Source: Chloroflexota bacterium
Lineage (GTDB): Bacteria > Chloroflexota > Anaerolineae > Aggregatilineales > Phototrophicaceae
Assembly: GCA_026706395.1 (NCBI GenBank)
Contig: JAPOYU010000063.1
Span: 1-64,000, forward strand
Direction: 5' to 3'
Length of the DNA: 64,000 nt
The translations under genes were made by a program, and so were the position numbers. Of this stretch, positions 56,501-64,000 are shown piece by piece; positions within the stretch are counted from its first letter, which is position 1, and the number at the start of each line of letters is the position of its first letter. Under the pieces are notes generated by a model. That model saw only the letters and a program-made list of their open reading frames with translations, did not search any database and had not been told where the DNA came from.

Positions 56501-57143
56501 GATGGTAGTCGCCAGCCAGCCCAAGCACACCGCCGAATACATCCAGGCGACAAGTCGTGTCGGGCGACAATTTCCCGGTCTGGTGTTGACCGTCTACAAT
56601 TGGGCGCGGCCGCGCGATGTCAGCCACTACGAGCGCTTTGAACACTATCACGAGACTTTCTATCAGCAGGTTGAACCGCTGTCAGTTACACCCTTTGCCT
56701 CACGCGCTTTGGACCGCGGTTTGTCTGGTGTGCTTGTGTCTCTAGTGAGGCTGGCCAGCGAGAAGTACAACGACAACAAGAGCGCCGGCGAAATCTTGCA
56801 GGCGGACGACGAATTGACTGAAGCGAGAGAAGCGATCGTTCAGCGGGCAGGCGACGTAGCCAATAGCGCTCTCCCGCAGGTTGAGCGGCTGCTGGAACAT
56901 CGTATCGGTGAGTGGAGAAAACAGGCTGCGAACCGAGCAGCAATATTGGGCTACGAAGGCAAAAAAGACGGTAATACTGTCGGGCTCTTGGCGCATAGCA
57001 CGGGCCAGCCATGGGAGCCCTTTACATGTCTGAACTCCTTACGCGACGTGGAGCCGGAAGTCAGACTCATACACGACGATCACGATATGGAGGAGCGCGT
57101 CATGGCAGAGCCCGTACTCGAGGATACTGACAGTGGCGCCTAA
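53571..57143 (+). CDS. drmA: DISARM helicase-domain protein DrmA
   Basis: 1190 residues. Helicase motifs: LLWFPTGGGKTEAYLGL near 485, IIQDELHLISGPLG near 738, VASTATIRRA, and the late LLATNMISVGVDVSRLGLMVV with YIQATSRVGRQ. A CPWCG zinc-binding segment lies between motifs I and II. DrmA with DrmB forms the DISARM complex that engages incoming DNA with 5' overhangs. It overlaps its neighbours at both ends (4 and 11 nt). Confidence 0.93.
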
Positions 57144-59013
57144 TCCTAAAGTCGGGGAAGTGCGGCCCAGCCAACTGCTCTACACCTACGGCGTTGGATC
57201 AATCATCGACTTGCCAAAGATATCTGTCATCGTTACTGGCTTGGAGGATTGGCCCGCTACCCCGGATTACATGCGCGAGATAGTGGAAGACAGGTTGTTG
57301 ACGGCGGTGCAGTCTAGACTTCATGGCGTCGCCAGGTTGCTTGCTCCGCCTGTCGACTTAGACGGCAGCCGGCCAGTAAACCCATTTGACGATGCTGCGG
57401 GAATCGGCGTGCCTGTAGCCACGTTTCCACGTTGGATGGTCTGTCCTTACTGCCGGCGCCTGGCGCCGCTTAGTTCGGGCCTGTTCGAACCCACATATGA
57501 TCGCTATCTGCCTGACAAAACAGCTTACAAGCATGTCAATTGCACCAAGCCTGGAAAGCCGCCAGATGTCGTCCCGGCACGCTTTCTTGTGGTCTGTGAA
57601 GATGGCCACTTGGACGACTTTCCTTGGGACTACTTTGTGCATGCCGGCGACAAATGCACGGGCACGCCGTTATATAAATTGCTGGACTTCGGCCCATCGG
57701 GCGAGGCGCGATCGTTGCTGGTCAGCTGCGAAACTTGTGGCAGATCTCGACGACTTTCCCAGGCATTTGGCAGAGACAATCTAAAAAATTTGCCGCTCTG
57801 TTCCGGGCGTCGCCCACATCTGCGAGACTACGACGATGAACCCTGTGGGCATACCGCGCGCGCCATCACGCTTGGCGCTTCAAATATGTGGTTTCCCAGC
57901 GTTCTAAGCGCGCTGGCAATCCCGGAGGGAGATGGGCAACGTGAACGCCATCTTCAAGACAAGTGGCCCCTGCTGAAGAATGTCACGGGACAGGAAACTG
58001 TTTTGTCGTTCAGGTCGGCGGGGCTATTGGGGCCAGAGTTGTCTAAGTATGGCGACGAGGAGATCTTGGACTCGATCCTGCGGCGCAAACAACGATTGAC
58101 CAACGCGCAGGACGGGCCGCCTGAGCAACAAGATTTGTTAGCGCCGGAATGGCGCGTTTTGTCAGAATGCGATTCCTCGCGCAACACACAGGACTTCAGT
58201 CTGCTGCCAATCGATCTAGGCTCGAGTTGGCATCTTCCTGCGATTGAGCAAGTAGTGGTCGTGGAGCGTTTGCGTGAAGCGCAAGCCTTGATTGGATTCA
58301 CGCGTTTGGATGCTGTTGACTTGACCGACACCGATCCTGACATTAATATCAGGCCCGTCCCGCTTTCACGGCAGAACCCAGAGTGGGTGCCTACCACCGA
58401 GGTGCGCGGCGAAGGTATATTCATCCGCTTCAACGAGTCTGCGATTCAAGCTTGGGAAGAACTAGAGTCGGTTACTGAATTGGCTAGAGACTTTTTCAAT
58501 GGCCATGTAAAGTGGCGCACTCTTCGAAACATCGGTGACCCGGCCGGTGGTTTTCCCGGGATGCGTTATGTCCTGCTACATTCCTTTTCGCATATTCTTA
58601 TGCGCGCCATGGCGCTGGAATCCGGTTACTCGCTCGCCAGTTTGCGGGAACGAATCTACTCACGAACGCCCGACGAGGAATCCGGTCCCATGGCTGGCGT
58701 GCTGATTTACACCGCCGCCACCGATAGCGAGGGTACTCTTGGTGGTTTGGCCAGTATGGGAGCACCGTCTGTTTTGCAACGACATATCCTGAAAGCCCTT
58801 CATGACGCCGGCTTATGTGCCAGCGACCCGCTCTGCGCCGAAAACATGCCGGGACTGGATGGGCGCTCGATACATGCGGCCGCCTGCCACAATTGCCTCT
58901 TTGCGCCAGAAACGAGTTGCGAGCGTGGTAACAAGTACTTGGACCGAACAGTACTTGTGCCAACAGTAGAGAAAGGCGGCGTGGCCTTCTTTGACCCGGA
59001 TGCGACTGGGTGA
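57133..59013 (+). CDS. drmB: DISARM DUF1998 protein DrmB
   Basis: 626 residues. The N-terminus (VGEVRPSQLLYTYGVGSIID) is the DrmB signature. It has Cys pairs (CPYCRR, VNC, VSCETCG) for zinc and a C-terminal DUF1998 block: HSFSHILMRAMALESGYSLASL in two parts, then CHNCLFAPETSCERGN. It starts at GTG 57133 inside drmA. DrmB binds DrmA. In known class 1 operons drmC (PLD-family nuclease) is usually present, but none is seen in the remaining window on this strand. Confidence 0.93.
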   Translation: MAPNPKVGEVRPSQLLYTYGVGSIIDLPKISVIVTGLEDWPATPDYMREIVEDRLLTAVQSRLHGVARLLAPPVDLDGSRPVNPFDDAAGIGVPVATFPRWMVCPYCRRLAPLSSGLFEPTYDRYLPDKTAYKHVNCTKPGKPPDVVPARFLVVCEDGHLDDFPWDYFVHAGDKCTGTPLYKLLDFGPSGEARSLLVSCETCGRSRRLSQAFGRDNLKNLPLCSGRRPHLRDYDDEPCGHTARAITLGASNMWFPSVLSALAIPEGDGQRERHLQDKWPLLKNVTGQETVLSFRSAGLLGPELSKYGDEEILDSILRRKQRLTNAQDGPPEQQDLLAPEWRVLSECDSSRNTQDFSLLPIDLGSSWHLPAIEQVVVVERLREAQALIGFTRLDAVDLTDTDPDINIRPVPLSRQNPEWVPTTEVRGEGIFIRFNESAIQAWEELESVTELARDFFNGHVKWRTLRNIGDPAGGFPGMRYVLLHSFSHILMRAMALESGYSLASLRERIYSRTPDEESGPMAGVLIYTAATDSEGTLGGLASMGAPSVLQRHILKALHDAGLCASDPLCAENMPGLDGRSIHAAACHNCLFAPETSCERGNKYLDRTVLVPTVEKGGVAFFDPDATG

Positions 59014-59144
59014 AGATGCTCAATTGTGCGATGCTGGAAGGTACAGTCAGCCTCGGCGCACCGTGAATCGATGGCGGATTCAATTCAGCACGGAAGCAGA
59101 TAATCCTGAGCCGTTTCTCACGATTTTCCGTGAACGGCCAGGTT

Positions 59145-59543
59145 TCATTCTGTTTCACCTAGCAATTTGCGCGTCAACTCGGCTTCTCTCTTACGCCTGT
59201 CCTCTGCTTGACGCCGTTCATGTTCTTCAGTCTCAGCCCGCTCTGTTGCCTGCGCTTCTAGGAGTTCACGGTAAATGACATTTGTGTCGCCCACATCGTT
59301 GGAGATTTTCTCTCTTTTTTCGGGACTGATTAACGATTCTATTGTCCGTAACTCGATTGAGTTCGCGTGTACAGTCATTTCATCGTTGAGAGCGTACTGT
59401 CGCCTGTACATACGGCTGAAGATTTCCTGCCAATCGGCTGTTGCACGGGGCGAAAGCTTGAAATGGATCGTCGCGTGGCCAGTGGGCTCTTCAGCTGCCT
59501 TTACTCTGATGTTTACAATTTTGATGTCTTCAAACTCTACCAT
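59145..59543 (-). CDS. Hypothetical protein, 132 residues
   Basis: The N-terminal 60 residues form strands (IKIVNIRVKAAEEPTGHATIH) and the C-terminal half is a highly charged helix (ATERAETEEHERRQAEDRRKR in part) with coiled-coil look. It converges on drmB and is therefore not in the DISARM operon. No family recognised. Confidence 0.55.
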   Translation of the reverse strand: MVEFEDIKIVNIRVKAAEEPTGHATIHFKLSPRATADWQEIFSRMYRRQYALNDEMTVHANSIELRTIESLISPEKREKISNDVGDTNVIYRELLEAQATERAETEEHERRQAEDRRKREAELTRKLLGETE

Positions 59544-59722
59544 TTCTGCCTCTGAGGTTGCTTAATACCCTTCCCATTATATGTTGTCGCCGCCGCGCTA
59601 GATAACCTCACAGCACAAGAAAAGCGTAAGAAAACGCCGCGGCTTCCGCCGCAGGGTACTCAGCGGCTGGCAGCTTAAAGTAGAATAGCGAGCGATTAAA
59701 AAAGAACGTAACGGAGGTACTG

Positions 59723-60313
59723 ATGGATGATCAAGAAATTCGGCGGGCGACCGCTGTAGACGAACTGAAGCACAACAACGCCGTGGCCGGTTTTATCTTG
59801 GTCAATTACCCTCTCGAAGAATACGGACTAACACTCTACTTACCAGGTTATGAGACTGACTTAGAAGTGCTAGACGTAATGGAGAAGTGGATTGGTATAC
59901 GCCGCGCCGAGATCAACGCACAGCGTGGGCTGAAACCATCTCGAAGCATTGGTGGTAAGCGAATGAGTGATGCAGATTCTCTCAACAGCTTTGTAATCCA
60001 TGAAGACAGCGAATTCTACATAAAAGTCAACAAGGACTTCCATGTTGACTTGCCCGGTGATGGTATCAAATGGTCTGAGATGCACGAATTGATGGAGTTT
60101 TGGAAGTTACGAAACATCGTGTGTACCAGCCCCGAGCCAGAGCCATTGCTTGGCCGCGACGAGGCACTTGATGAAAAAAGCAATATCATGTCCTTCAAAT
60201 GGACCGGGACTGTCTTAGTGGGGGACAGAGACGAACCACGAAACAGTTTTGAGTTCGACCTTCAAGAGCTAATTGATCGATTACGAGAGCGCTTCGATCT
60301 TCTCGCGCATTAG
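59723..60313 (+). CDS. Hypothetical protein, 196 residues
   Basis: Good ribosome site (ACGGAGG) before ATG 59723. A soluble acidic alpha/beta protein with the segments GFILVNYPLEEYGLTLYLPG and SFEFDLQELIDRLRERFD. No motif or family recognised. Confidence 0.55.
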   Translation: MDDQEIRRATAVDELKHNNAVAGFILVNYPLEEYGLTLYLPGYETDLEVLDVMEKWIGIRRAEINAQRGLKPSRSIGGKRMSDADSLNSFVIHEDSEFYIKVNKDFHVDLPGDGIKWSEMHELMEFWKLRNIVCTSPEPEPLLGRDEALDEKSNIMSFKWTGTVLVGDRDEPRNSFEFDLQELIDRLRERFDLLAH

Positions 60314-60440
60314 CCCCAATACGCGAGGTGCACAGATTCCTTGCAGCCCGTATAAATCGCAACTGAATCCTCCGACTCATCAAGGGGCCAGCCGGGATCA
60401 TTTCAGCAAGAAAACCACTTGAATGATAAGGGGGAACTAA

Positions 60441-60752
60441 ATGGACGAGGTATATGGCGCAGGATTGAAAGGTCGTATTATTTCGGTATATAGAAGCGAA
60501 AGGCCGATTGGCCAAGACGAGATGCCACCTCTAATAGACCACATCGTGCAACTAGATATGCCTCAAGCAATAACCCTGCTTTCTGTTTTTGTTCGGTACG
60601 CATTTGACAGAGCTAGGGATAGAAACGCGATCTATCTCAATGTGTGCTGGGAATTCAACAATGACACATTAAATGGAGATGATCGTGAAGACTTATACGA
60701 ATCATTTGCGCACGAACTAGAAGGCAAATTGACCGAGCTTGGAATCATATAG
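60441..60752 (+). CDS. Hypothetical protein, 103 residues
   Basis: GGGGG precedes ATG 60441. A soluble helical protein (QAITLLSVFVRYAFDRARDRN, DLYESFAHELEGKLTELG). No family recognised. Same strand as the 196-residue gene 128 bp upstream. Confidence 0.5.
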   Translation: MDEVYGAGLKGRIISVYRSERPIGQDEMPPLIDHIVQLDMPQAITLLSVFVRYAFDRARDRNAIYLNVCWEFNNDTLNGDDREDLYESFAHELEGKLTELGII

Positions 60753-60928
60753 CCCATCCCCGGAAGAACTGACATTATCGAGTTAAGGCGGTCAGCCAGC
60801 GTCGCAGTCGGCGTGTGTCAGCTTTCCCGCTCTCATTTCCAACGATACGAAGGACCGAAAACGGGCGCGTATGCACCCGACATTCCCTTGCTGCCCGACC
60901 TCAGGCGGGCTATGCTGTAAGCATGCTC

Positions 60929-61177
60929 TCAGCCACAGAGCCACACTGTCGTAAACCGCTGTTGAGCGGCCTCAAGTTCGCCATCATCAATGAGTTCACC
61001 GCACGCCAGATCATAACCACGCGAAACTGTCCACTTGCCCAGCCCCGCCCTGGCAGTGCCAGGACCTTTGTATTCAACCGTCACCTTTCCGACTGAGTAA
61101 CGGTCAATTTGGAACCACTTCTTCCCACACTGGATGTCGAGTGCAGAGTCGTGACGTGATACTGGTTCCTCCAGCAA
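60929..61177 (-). CDS. Short ORF, possible gene fragment
   Basis: 82 residues: ALDIQCGKKWFQIDRYSVGKVTVEYKG in part and SRGYDLACGELIDDGELEAA. The sequence is protein-like, but there is no clear ribosome site and no family. It could be the remnant of a larger gene. Confidence 0.3.
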   Translation of the reverse strand: MLEEPVSRHDSALDIQCGKKWFQIDRYSVGKVTVEYKGPGTARAGLGKWTVSRGYDLACGELIDDGELEAAQQRFTTVWLCG

Positions 61178-61277
61178 ATCTGCCTAGCTGAGTGAATTAC
61201 GTAGAATGGTTAGTAAATAGCCTCCTAATACCACTACATCGCGCCTCCACCCGAATGCGTTCAATGCAGACATGTAT

Positions 61278-61447
61278 CCGTTATCGATCGCCGACGAGCC
61301 GCTGCTGCCCCGTCTGCAGGTCTATGTGCGTTCGGATGGGGTTGCGCAGACGCTCAAGCTGGTGCTGCTGCCGAACGAGGTCTGCGGCAAAGATGTTTAG
61401 ATATGGCGTCTGGGCGATGGCGTCGAGGTCGCATTCCAGTTCGAGTA
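61278..61447 (+). pseudogene. Unknown coding relic with internal stop
   Basis: Reads YPLSIADEPLLPRLQVYVRS, then LKLVLLPNEVCGKDV, a TAG stop, and (with a frame change) LGDGVEVAFQFE-stop. It looks like a decayed gene end; family unknown. Confidence 0.3.
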
Positions 61448-61502
61448 AAAGAATGATAGCCGCTTTTTGCCTCGAGGCGCTTTGGGTGCTGATGGGGTAG
61501 CT

Positions 61503-62033
61503 TCACTTTAGTGACTTCAAGCGGTATTTTTCTAGATCCTCCTGAAGGCCGGGTTTTAGGTTTTTTCGGCAAATGAATTCAGATTCGATACTGATCTCCA
61601 GGAAACGTGCCACATAATCTTTGCGATACAGCAACCGATTTTTTCTTACACACCGAGCAATATATTGTGCTAGGTCATAAAGTTTCTGAGGAGTCATGTT
61701 GACTATGTCGTAATGAATACCATTTACCCCGGAATCTTTAGTACTCCCATATTCCGGAGTACTTTTCACTTGAAAACCGTTGGCATACAAGAAATCTAGT
61801 TCGAGAAGTACATATTCGATTTTCGTAACTCGATCGTTGGTCGATGCGAGACCAGCCACAATTCGCCGTCGTGAGATTTGCTTAGTCAACTTATAGACGG
61901 AAACAGTAGAATGTGATGATGCAAGGTCCTTCAACGCATCAGCCTGTATTTCCCCGTCTTTTAGCCACTTCAGATCCGGGCGGACCCGCCACTTCGAATT
62001 CGCTACCTTGCGCAATACATATGGCACTATCAC
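61503..62033 (-). CDS. Hypothetical protein, 176 residues, paralog of the next gene
   Basis: Shares a layout with the 119-residue protein at 62030: an ALKDLASSHSTVSV-type strand, KIEYVLLELDFLYANGF (against NVVLVELDFFRQRDY) and HYDIVNMTPQKLYDLAQ (against DYVVLMHLTAEKLLEIA). It has an added C-terminal basic part. The start overlaps the upstream stop by 4 nt. Last gene of a four-gene operon. Not recognised. Confidence 0.55.
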   Translation of the reverse strand: MIVPYVLRKVANSKWRVRPDLKWLKDGEIQADALKDLASSHSTVSVYKLTKQISRRRIVAGLASTNDRVTKIEYVLLELDFLYANGFQVKSTPEYGSTKDSGVNGIHYDIVNMTPQKLYDLAQYIARCVRKNRLLYRKDYVARFLEISIESEFICRKNLKPGLQEDLEKYRLKSLK

Positions 62034-62389
62034 TTGCTCGCTATTCGGTGAACTTCCAATGCAATTTCAAGAAGTTTTTCTGCAGTCAAGTGCATTAGAA
62101 CAACGTAATCGTGTTCAACACACATGCAGTAATCTCGTTGTCTAAAGAAGTCGAGTTCCACCAACACAACGTTAAAGCTCGCGGTTTCACCTTTGCAATC
62201 TACAGAAAGCTGCACGTCTGAAGTTGTGCGCAACCGCAACGTATTGTATTGGTAAGGCCGAAAGCCATGATTCTCGAGCAACTGTTTATCAAACGAATGG
62301 AGGTCGTTCAGGCAATCTGCCGAGAGTTTGCTTTCCTTTGACCACAACCCCTTCGTTACGGGCACGACTGCATATAGGGAATGGGTCAT
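62030..62389 (-). CDS. Hypothetical protein, 119 residues, paralog of the previous gene
   Basis: A mixed alpha/beta protein with a central VVLVELDFF strand and C-terminal helix LTAEKLLEIALEVHRIA. It starts 2 nt after the upstream stop and overlaps the downstream start by 4 nt. No family recognised; the pair may be subunits of one complex. Confidence 0.55.
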   Translation of the reverse strand: MTHSLYAVVPVTKGLWSKESKLSADCLNDLHSFDKQLLENHGFRPYQYNTLRLRTTSDVQLSVDCKGETASFNVVLVELDFFRQRDYCMCVEHDYVVLMHLTAEKLLEIALEVHRIASK

Positions 62390-62391
62390 CT

Positions 62392-63261
62392 CTATTGTAG
62401 CCTACGAAAATACCTCAGTACGCTCCTTATATTGGACTTAACACCAGGCGATGGCTCGATTTCCAGTCTACCAGTCAGAGTATTAATAGGCGCATCGTCC
62501 GACGCAGCGTCTACCAGATACGACAGCGCCGAAACCGCTGCGTCTCTGATGAACACTGACTCGGATTCAAGCGCATAGACTAACAAGCCTCGGCGAGACT
62601 TAATTGTCCTGTCATTCCTCATTAGACCGATCCAGAGCAACGCTTCGGCGATGTCCTGTTCAAAGTAACTCTGGTCGGCAATGGCTCGCCAAATCGCACT
62701 GACCGCGGCATCTTGGTTTTGCAAGATAAACGCTTCAATTTGTCGTGAAAACTCAGTCTCGACACCATCTTCAAAGTCTTCCCATTCCGCTAACTCGAAA
62801 ATCGATGACAGCTCGTCGCTGAGGCTCCTAGGCTCCTTTGCTTCGAACCAAGCCAATGCATTAATGTTCCGTGAATATCCATGTAGTGGTTCGGTGGTGG
62901 TATATGCAACGAAATCCAACGTCCGGAGACGGTTTCTCGTCACCTGCAACACGGCATGTTGGTCTGGCACCAGAGAGGAGTATAAACTCGACCAGGGACT
63001 TAATTCTTTAGATGGTAGTTGCATATCATGTCTATAAGCCGCAGTAGCCGAACCCGCATCTTCAAAGTCTTGAATCCCTGTCGCGGCCCAATCCACATTG
63101 TGGACCCTATCCAAGAAGCGAATCACGCTACTCTGTAGTTTAGCAAGGTCAAGCACGAGATCATCCTGAGTCGGCCACAGATTGCGTTCATGAATCTTTG
63201 ACTGCGGGCTCGTTACATGAGTATAAGCAATGTCAGTACCGGAGTGCGGAGTCACGGTCAT
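62392..63261 (-). CDS. Hypothetical protein with HEAT-like C-terminus
   Basis: 289 residues. The N-terminal half is unrecognised. The C-terminal 110 residues repeat helix pairs with HEAT-like pattern (EALLWIGLMRNDRTIKSRRG, SVFIRDAAVSALSYLVDAA). It overlaps the upstream gene by 4 nt (63258-63261). Same operon as its neighbours. Confidence 0.55.
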   Translation of the reverse strand: MTVTPHSGTDIAYTHVTSPQSKIHERNLWPTQDDLVLDLAKLQSSVIRFLDRVHNVDWAATGIQDFEDAGSATAAYRHDMQLPSKELSPWSSLYSSLVPDQHAVLQVTRNRLRTLDFVAYTTTEPLHGYSRNINALAWFEAKEPRSLSDELSSIFELAEWEDFEDGVETEFSRQIEAFILQNQDAAVSAIWRAIADQSYFEQDIAEALLWIGLMRNDRTIKSRRGLLVYALESESVFIRDAAVSALSYLVDAASDDAPINTLTGRLEIEPSPGVKSNIRSVLRYFRRLQ

Positions 63262-64000
63262 TTGACGTCTCCCCGTCTTGCTATTTCCAGTCCCATGTCT
63301 ACCAATTCCTCAAATGCGCTAGAAAGTAAGTCTGAATTCAGCGGCGGACCGTAATCCGGAGATGAATTGATATCCAGTTCCAGTCTTGCAGCGAACAACG
63401 TCTCAACAAGGTCTAAATTGCCGTCATCTGCGGGATCAAGGGTGGATCCTTTGCGCTCTAGCGTCAAGACTTGCCAGCGGCTTAGCCGATTAATATGCAA
63501 CTCATTAACGACATCGCTGGTACGCCCCCTACTGATCTGGTAACCGAAGTCCGTTGCATCTTCCAGATCCAAGTGTGGCAGAAAATCGGCAAGATATTCG
63601 TTTGATGAAATTAGATCAGACCTTGGCTTCATCAGTATTGCCCCAAACGCCAAACGGAATACTGGGAAGATAACAGGATTCTGAAGGAATTCCTTGGAGA
63701 ATTCAAGAAACGGGTTCAACTCATTATTGAGATTGCCCCAAACTGGAAGACCGCTTTCGGGAGAAGTATCGTCGAGTGGAAGCACATATCGCCAGTCGAT
63801 CTGACTCGGAGTTTTAACCAAGTAGATTTCACCGTTTCTGTGTCTTGCATTTCGCCGATTTATGCTATCAGGTTGAATGTGTACTTCTGGCTTGAGTTCG
63901 CCCTTATGCTTGTCCCAAAGCTCAGATGGTGACACGCTATCGATCTCAACCGGAAACGCAGTAATGCGCAAAGTTTCCACTTGCCAATCAATAGATTCGC
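63258..64000 (-). CDS. Unknown protein, TIGR04255-like, cut by the window edge
   Basis: At least 247 residues; the frame is open through the right edge (reading ESIDWQVETLRI at the edge), so the start lies outside or at a GTG at 63980. The part VVNELHINRLSRWQV and ARLELDINSS, then FEELVDMGLEIARRG recalls TIGR04255 proteins, which turn up beside unknown or defence-linked genes. The likeness is weak. First visible gene of the four-gene operon. Confidence 0.5.
   Translation of the reverse strand, partial: ESIDWQVETLRITAFPVEIDSVSPSELWDKHKGELKPEVHIQPDSINRRNARHRNGEIYLVKTPSQIDWRYVLPLDDTSPESGLPVWGNLNNELNPFLEFSKEFLQNPVIFPVFRLAFGAILMKPRSDLISSNEYLADFLPHLDLEDATDFGYQISRGRTSDVVNELHINRLSRWQVLTLERKGSTLDPADDGNLDLVETLFAARLELDINSSPDYGPPLNSDLLSSAFEELVDMGLEIARRGDVK

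Overview
The window looks like an accessory or plasmid-like piece of a G+C-rich bacterium that carries several defence systems. Nothing in it fixes the taxon (no rRNA, no core housekeeping gene). The secreted SH3b/Cys-repeat proteins, the DISARM operon and the WYL-linked type I-E CRISPR-Cas remind me of Chloroflexota (Anaerolineae-like), but that is an inference.

Layout. (1) 284-11607: a complete type I-E CRISPR-Cas locus on the minus strand. Reading in the direction of transcription it runs WYL-cas3 fusion, a two-repeat degenerate mini-CRISPR, cas8e, cse2, cas7e, cas5e, cas6e, cas1, cas2, a short leader and a 22-repeat array. The array ends against a decayed PIN-toxin gene. (2) 11876-18026: plasmid-type maintenance and replication genes: parA with a small ribbon-helix-helix partner, an inverted repeat that may be a partition site or operator, a primase with Toprim placed before the zinc finger, and a ParB-like protein. 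(3) 18027-24259: small regulators, toxin-antitoxin pairs (RelE-type; DUF433/DUF5615), relics and small membrane proteins. (4) 24423-36592: an island with five paralogous secreted Cys-repeat proteins that carry a C-terminal HEXXH motif, an HNH nuclease, a cluster of unknown genes that share one upstream leader sequence, and several truncated genes. (5) 36994-45640: prim-pol type primase, a truncated xisH with xisI, a double-TetR fusion, an integrase relic, a large nuclease-STAND NTPase (Avs-like) and an intact tyrosine recombinase. (6) 46254-59013: class 1 DISARM (drmD, drmMI, drmA, drmB) with no drmC visible. (7) 59145-64000: unknown small genes and a tightly packed four-gene unknown operon that runs off the right edge.

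Most notable observation: the cas3-cas8e intergenic region holds two degenerate CRISPR repeats at exactly the array's 61-nt period. Their repeat stems are kept by a compensatory change. The 32-nt spacer between them matches, over its first 11 nt, a site about 100 bp away in the presumed cas8e promoter, and that site is preceded by AAG, the canonical type I-E PAM. This is the architecture expected of a crRNA-like guide (CreR/CreA type) by which Cascade would repress its own operon. Together with the WYL regulator fused to Cas3 it suggests two layers of autoregulation. All of this is read from sequence only; no search or folding was run.
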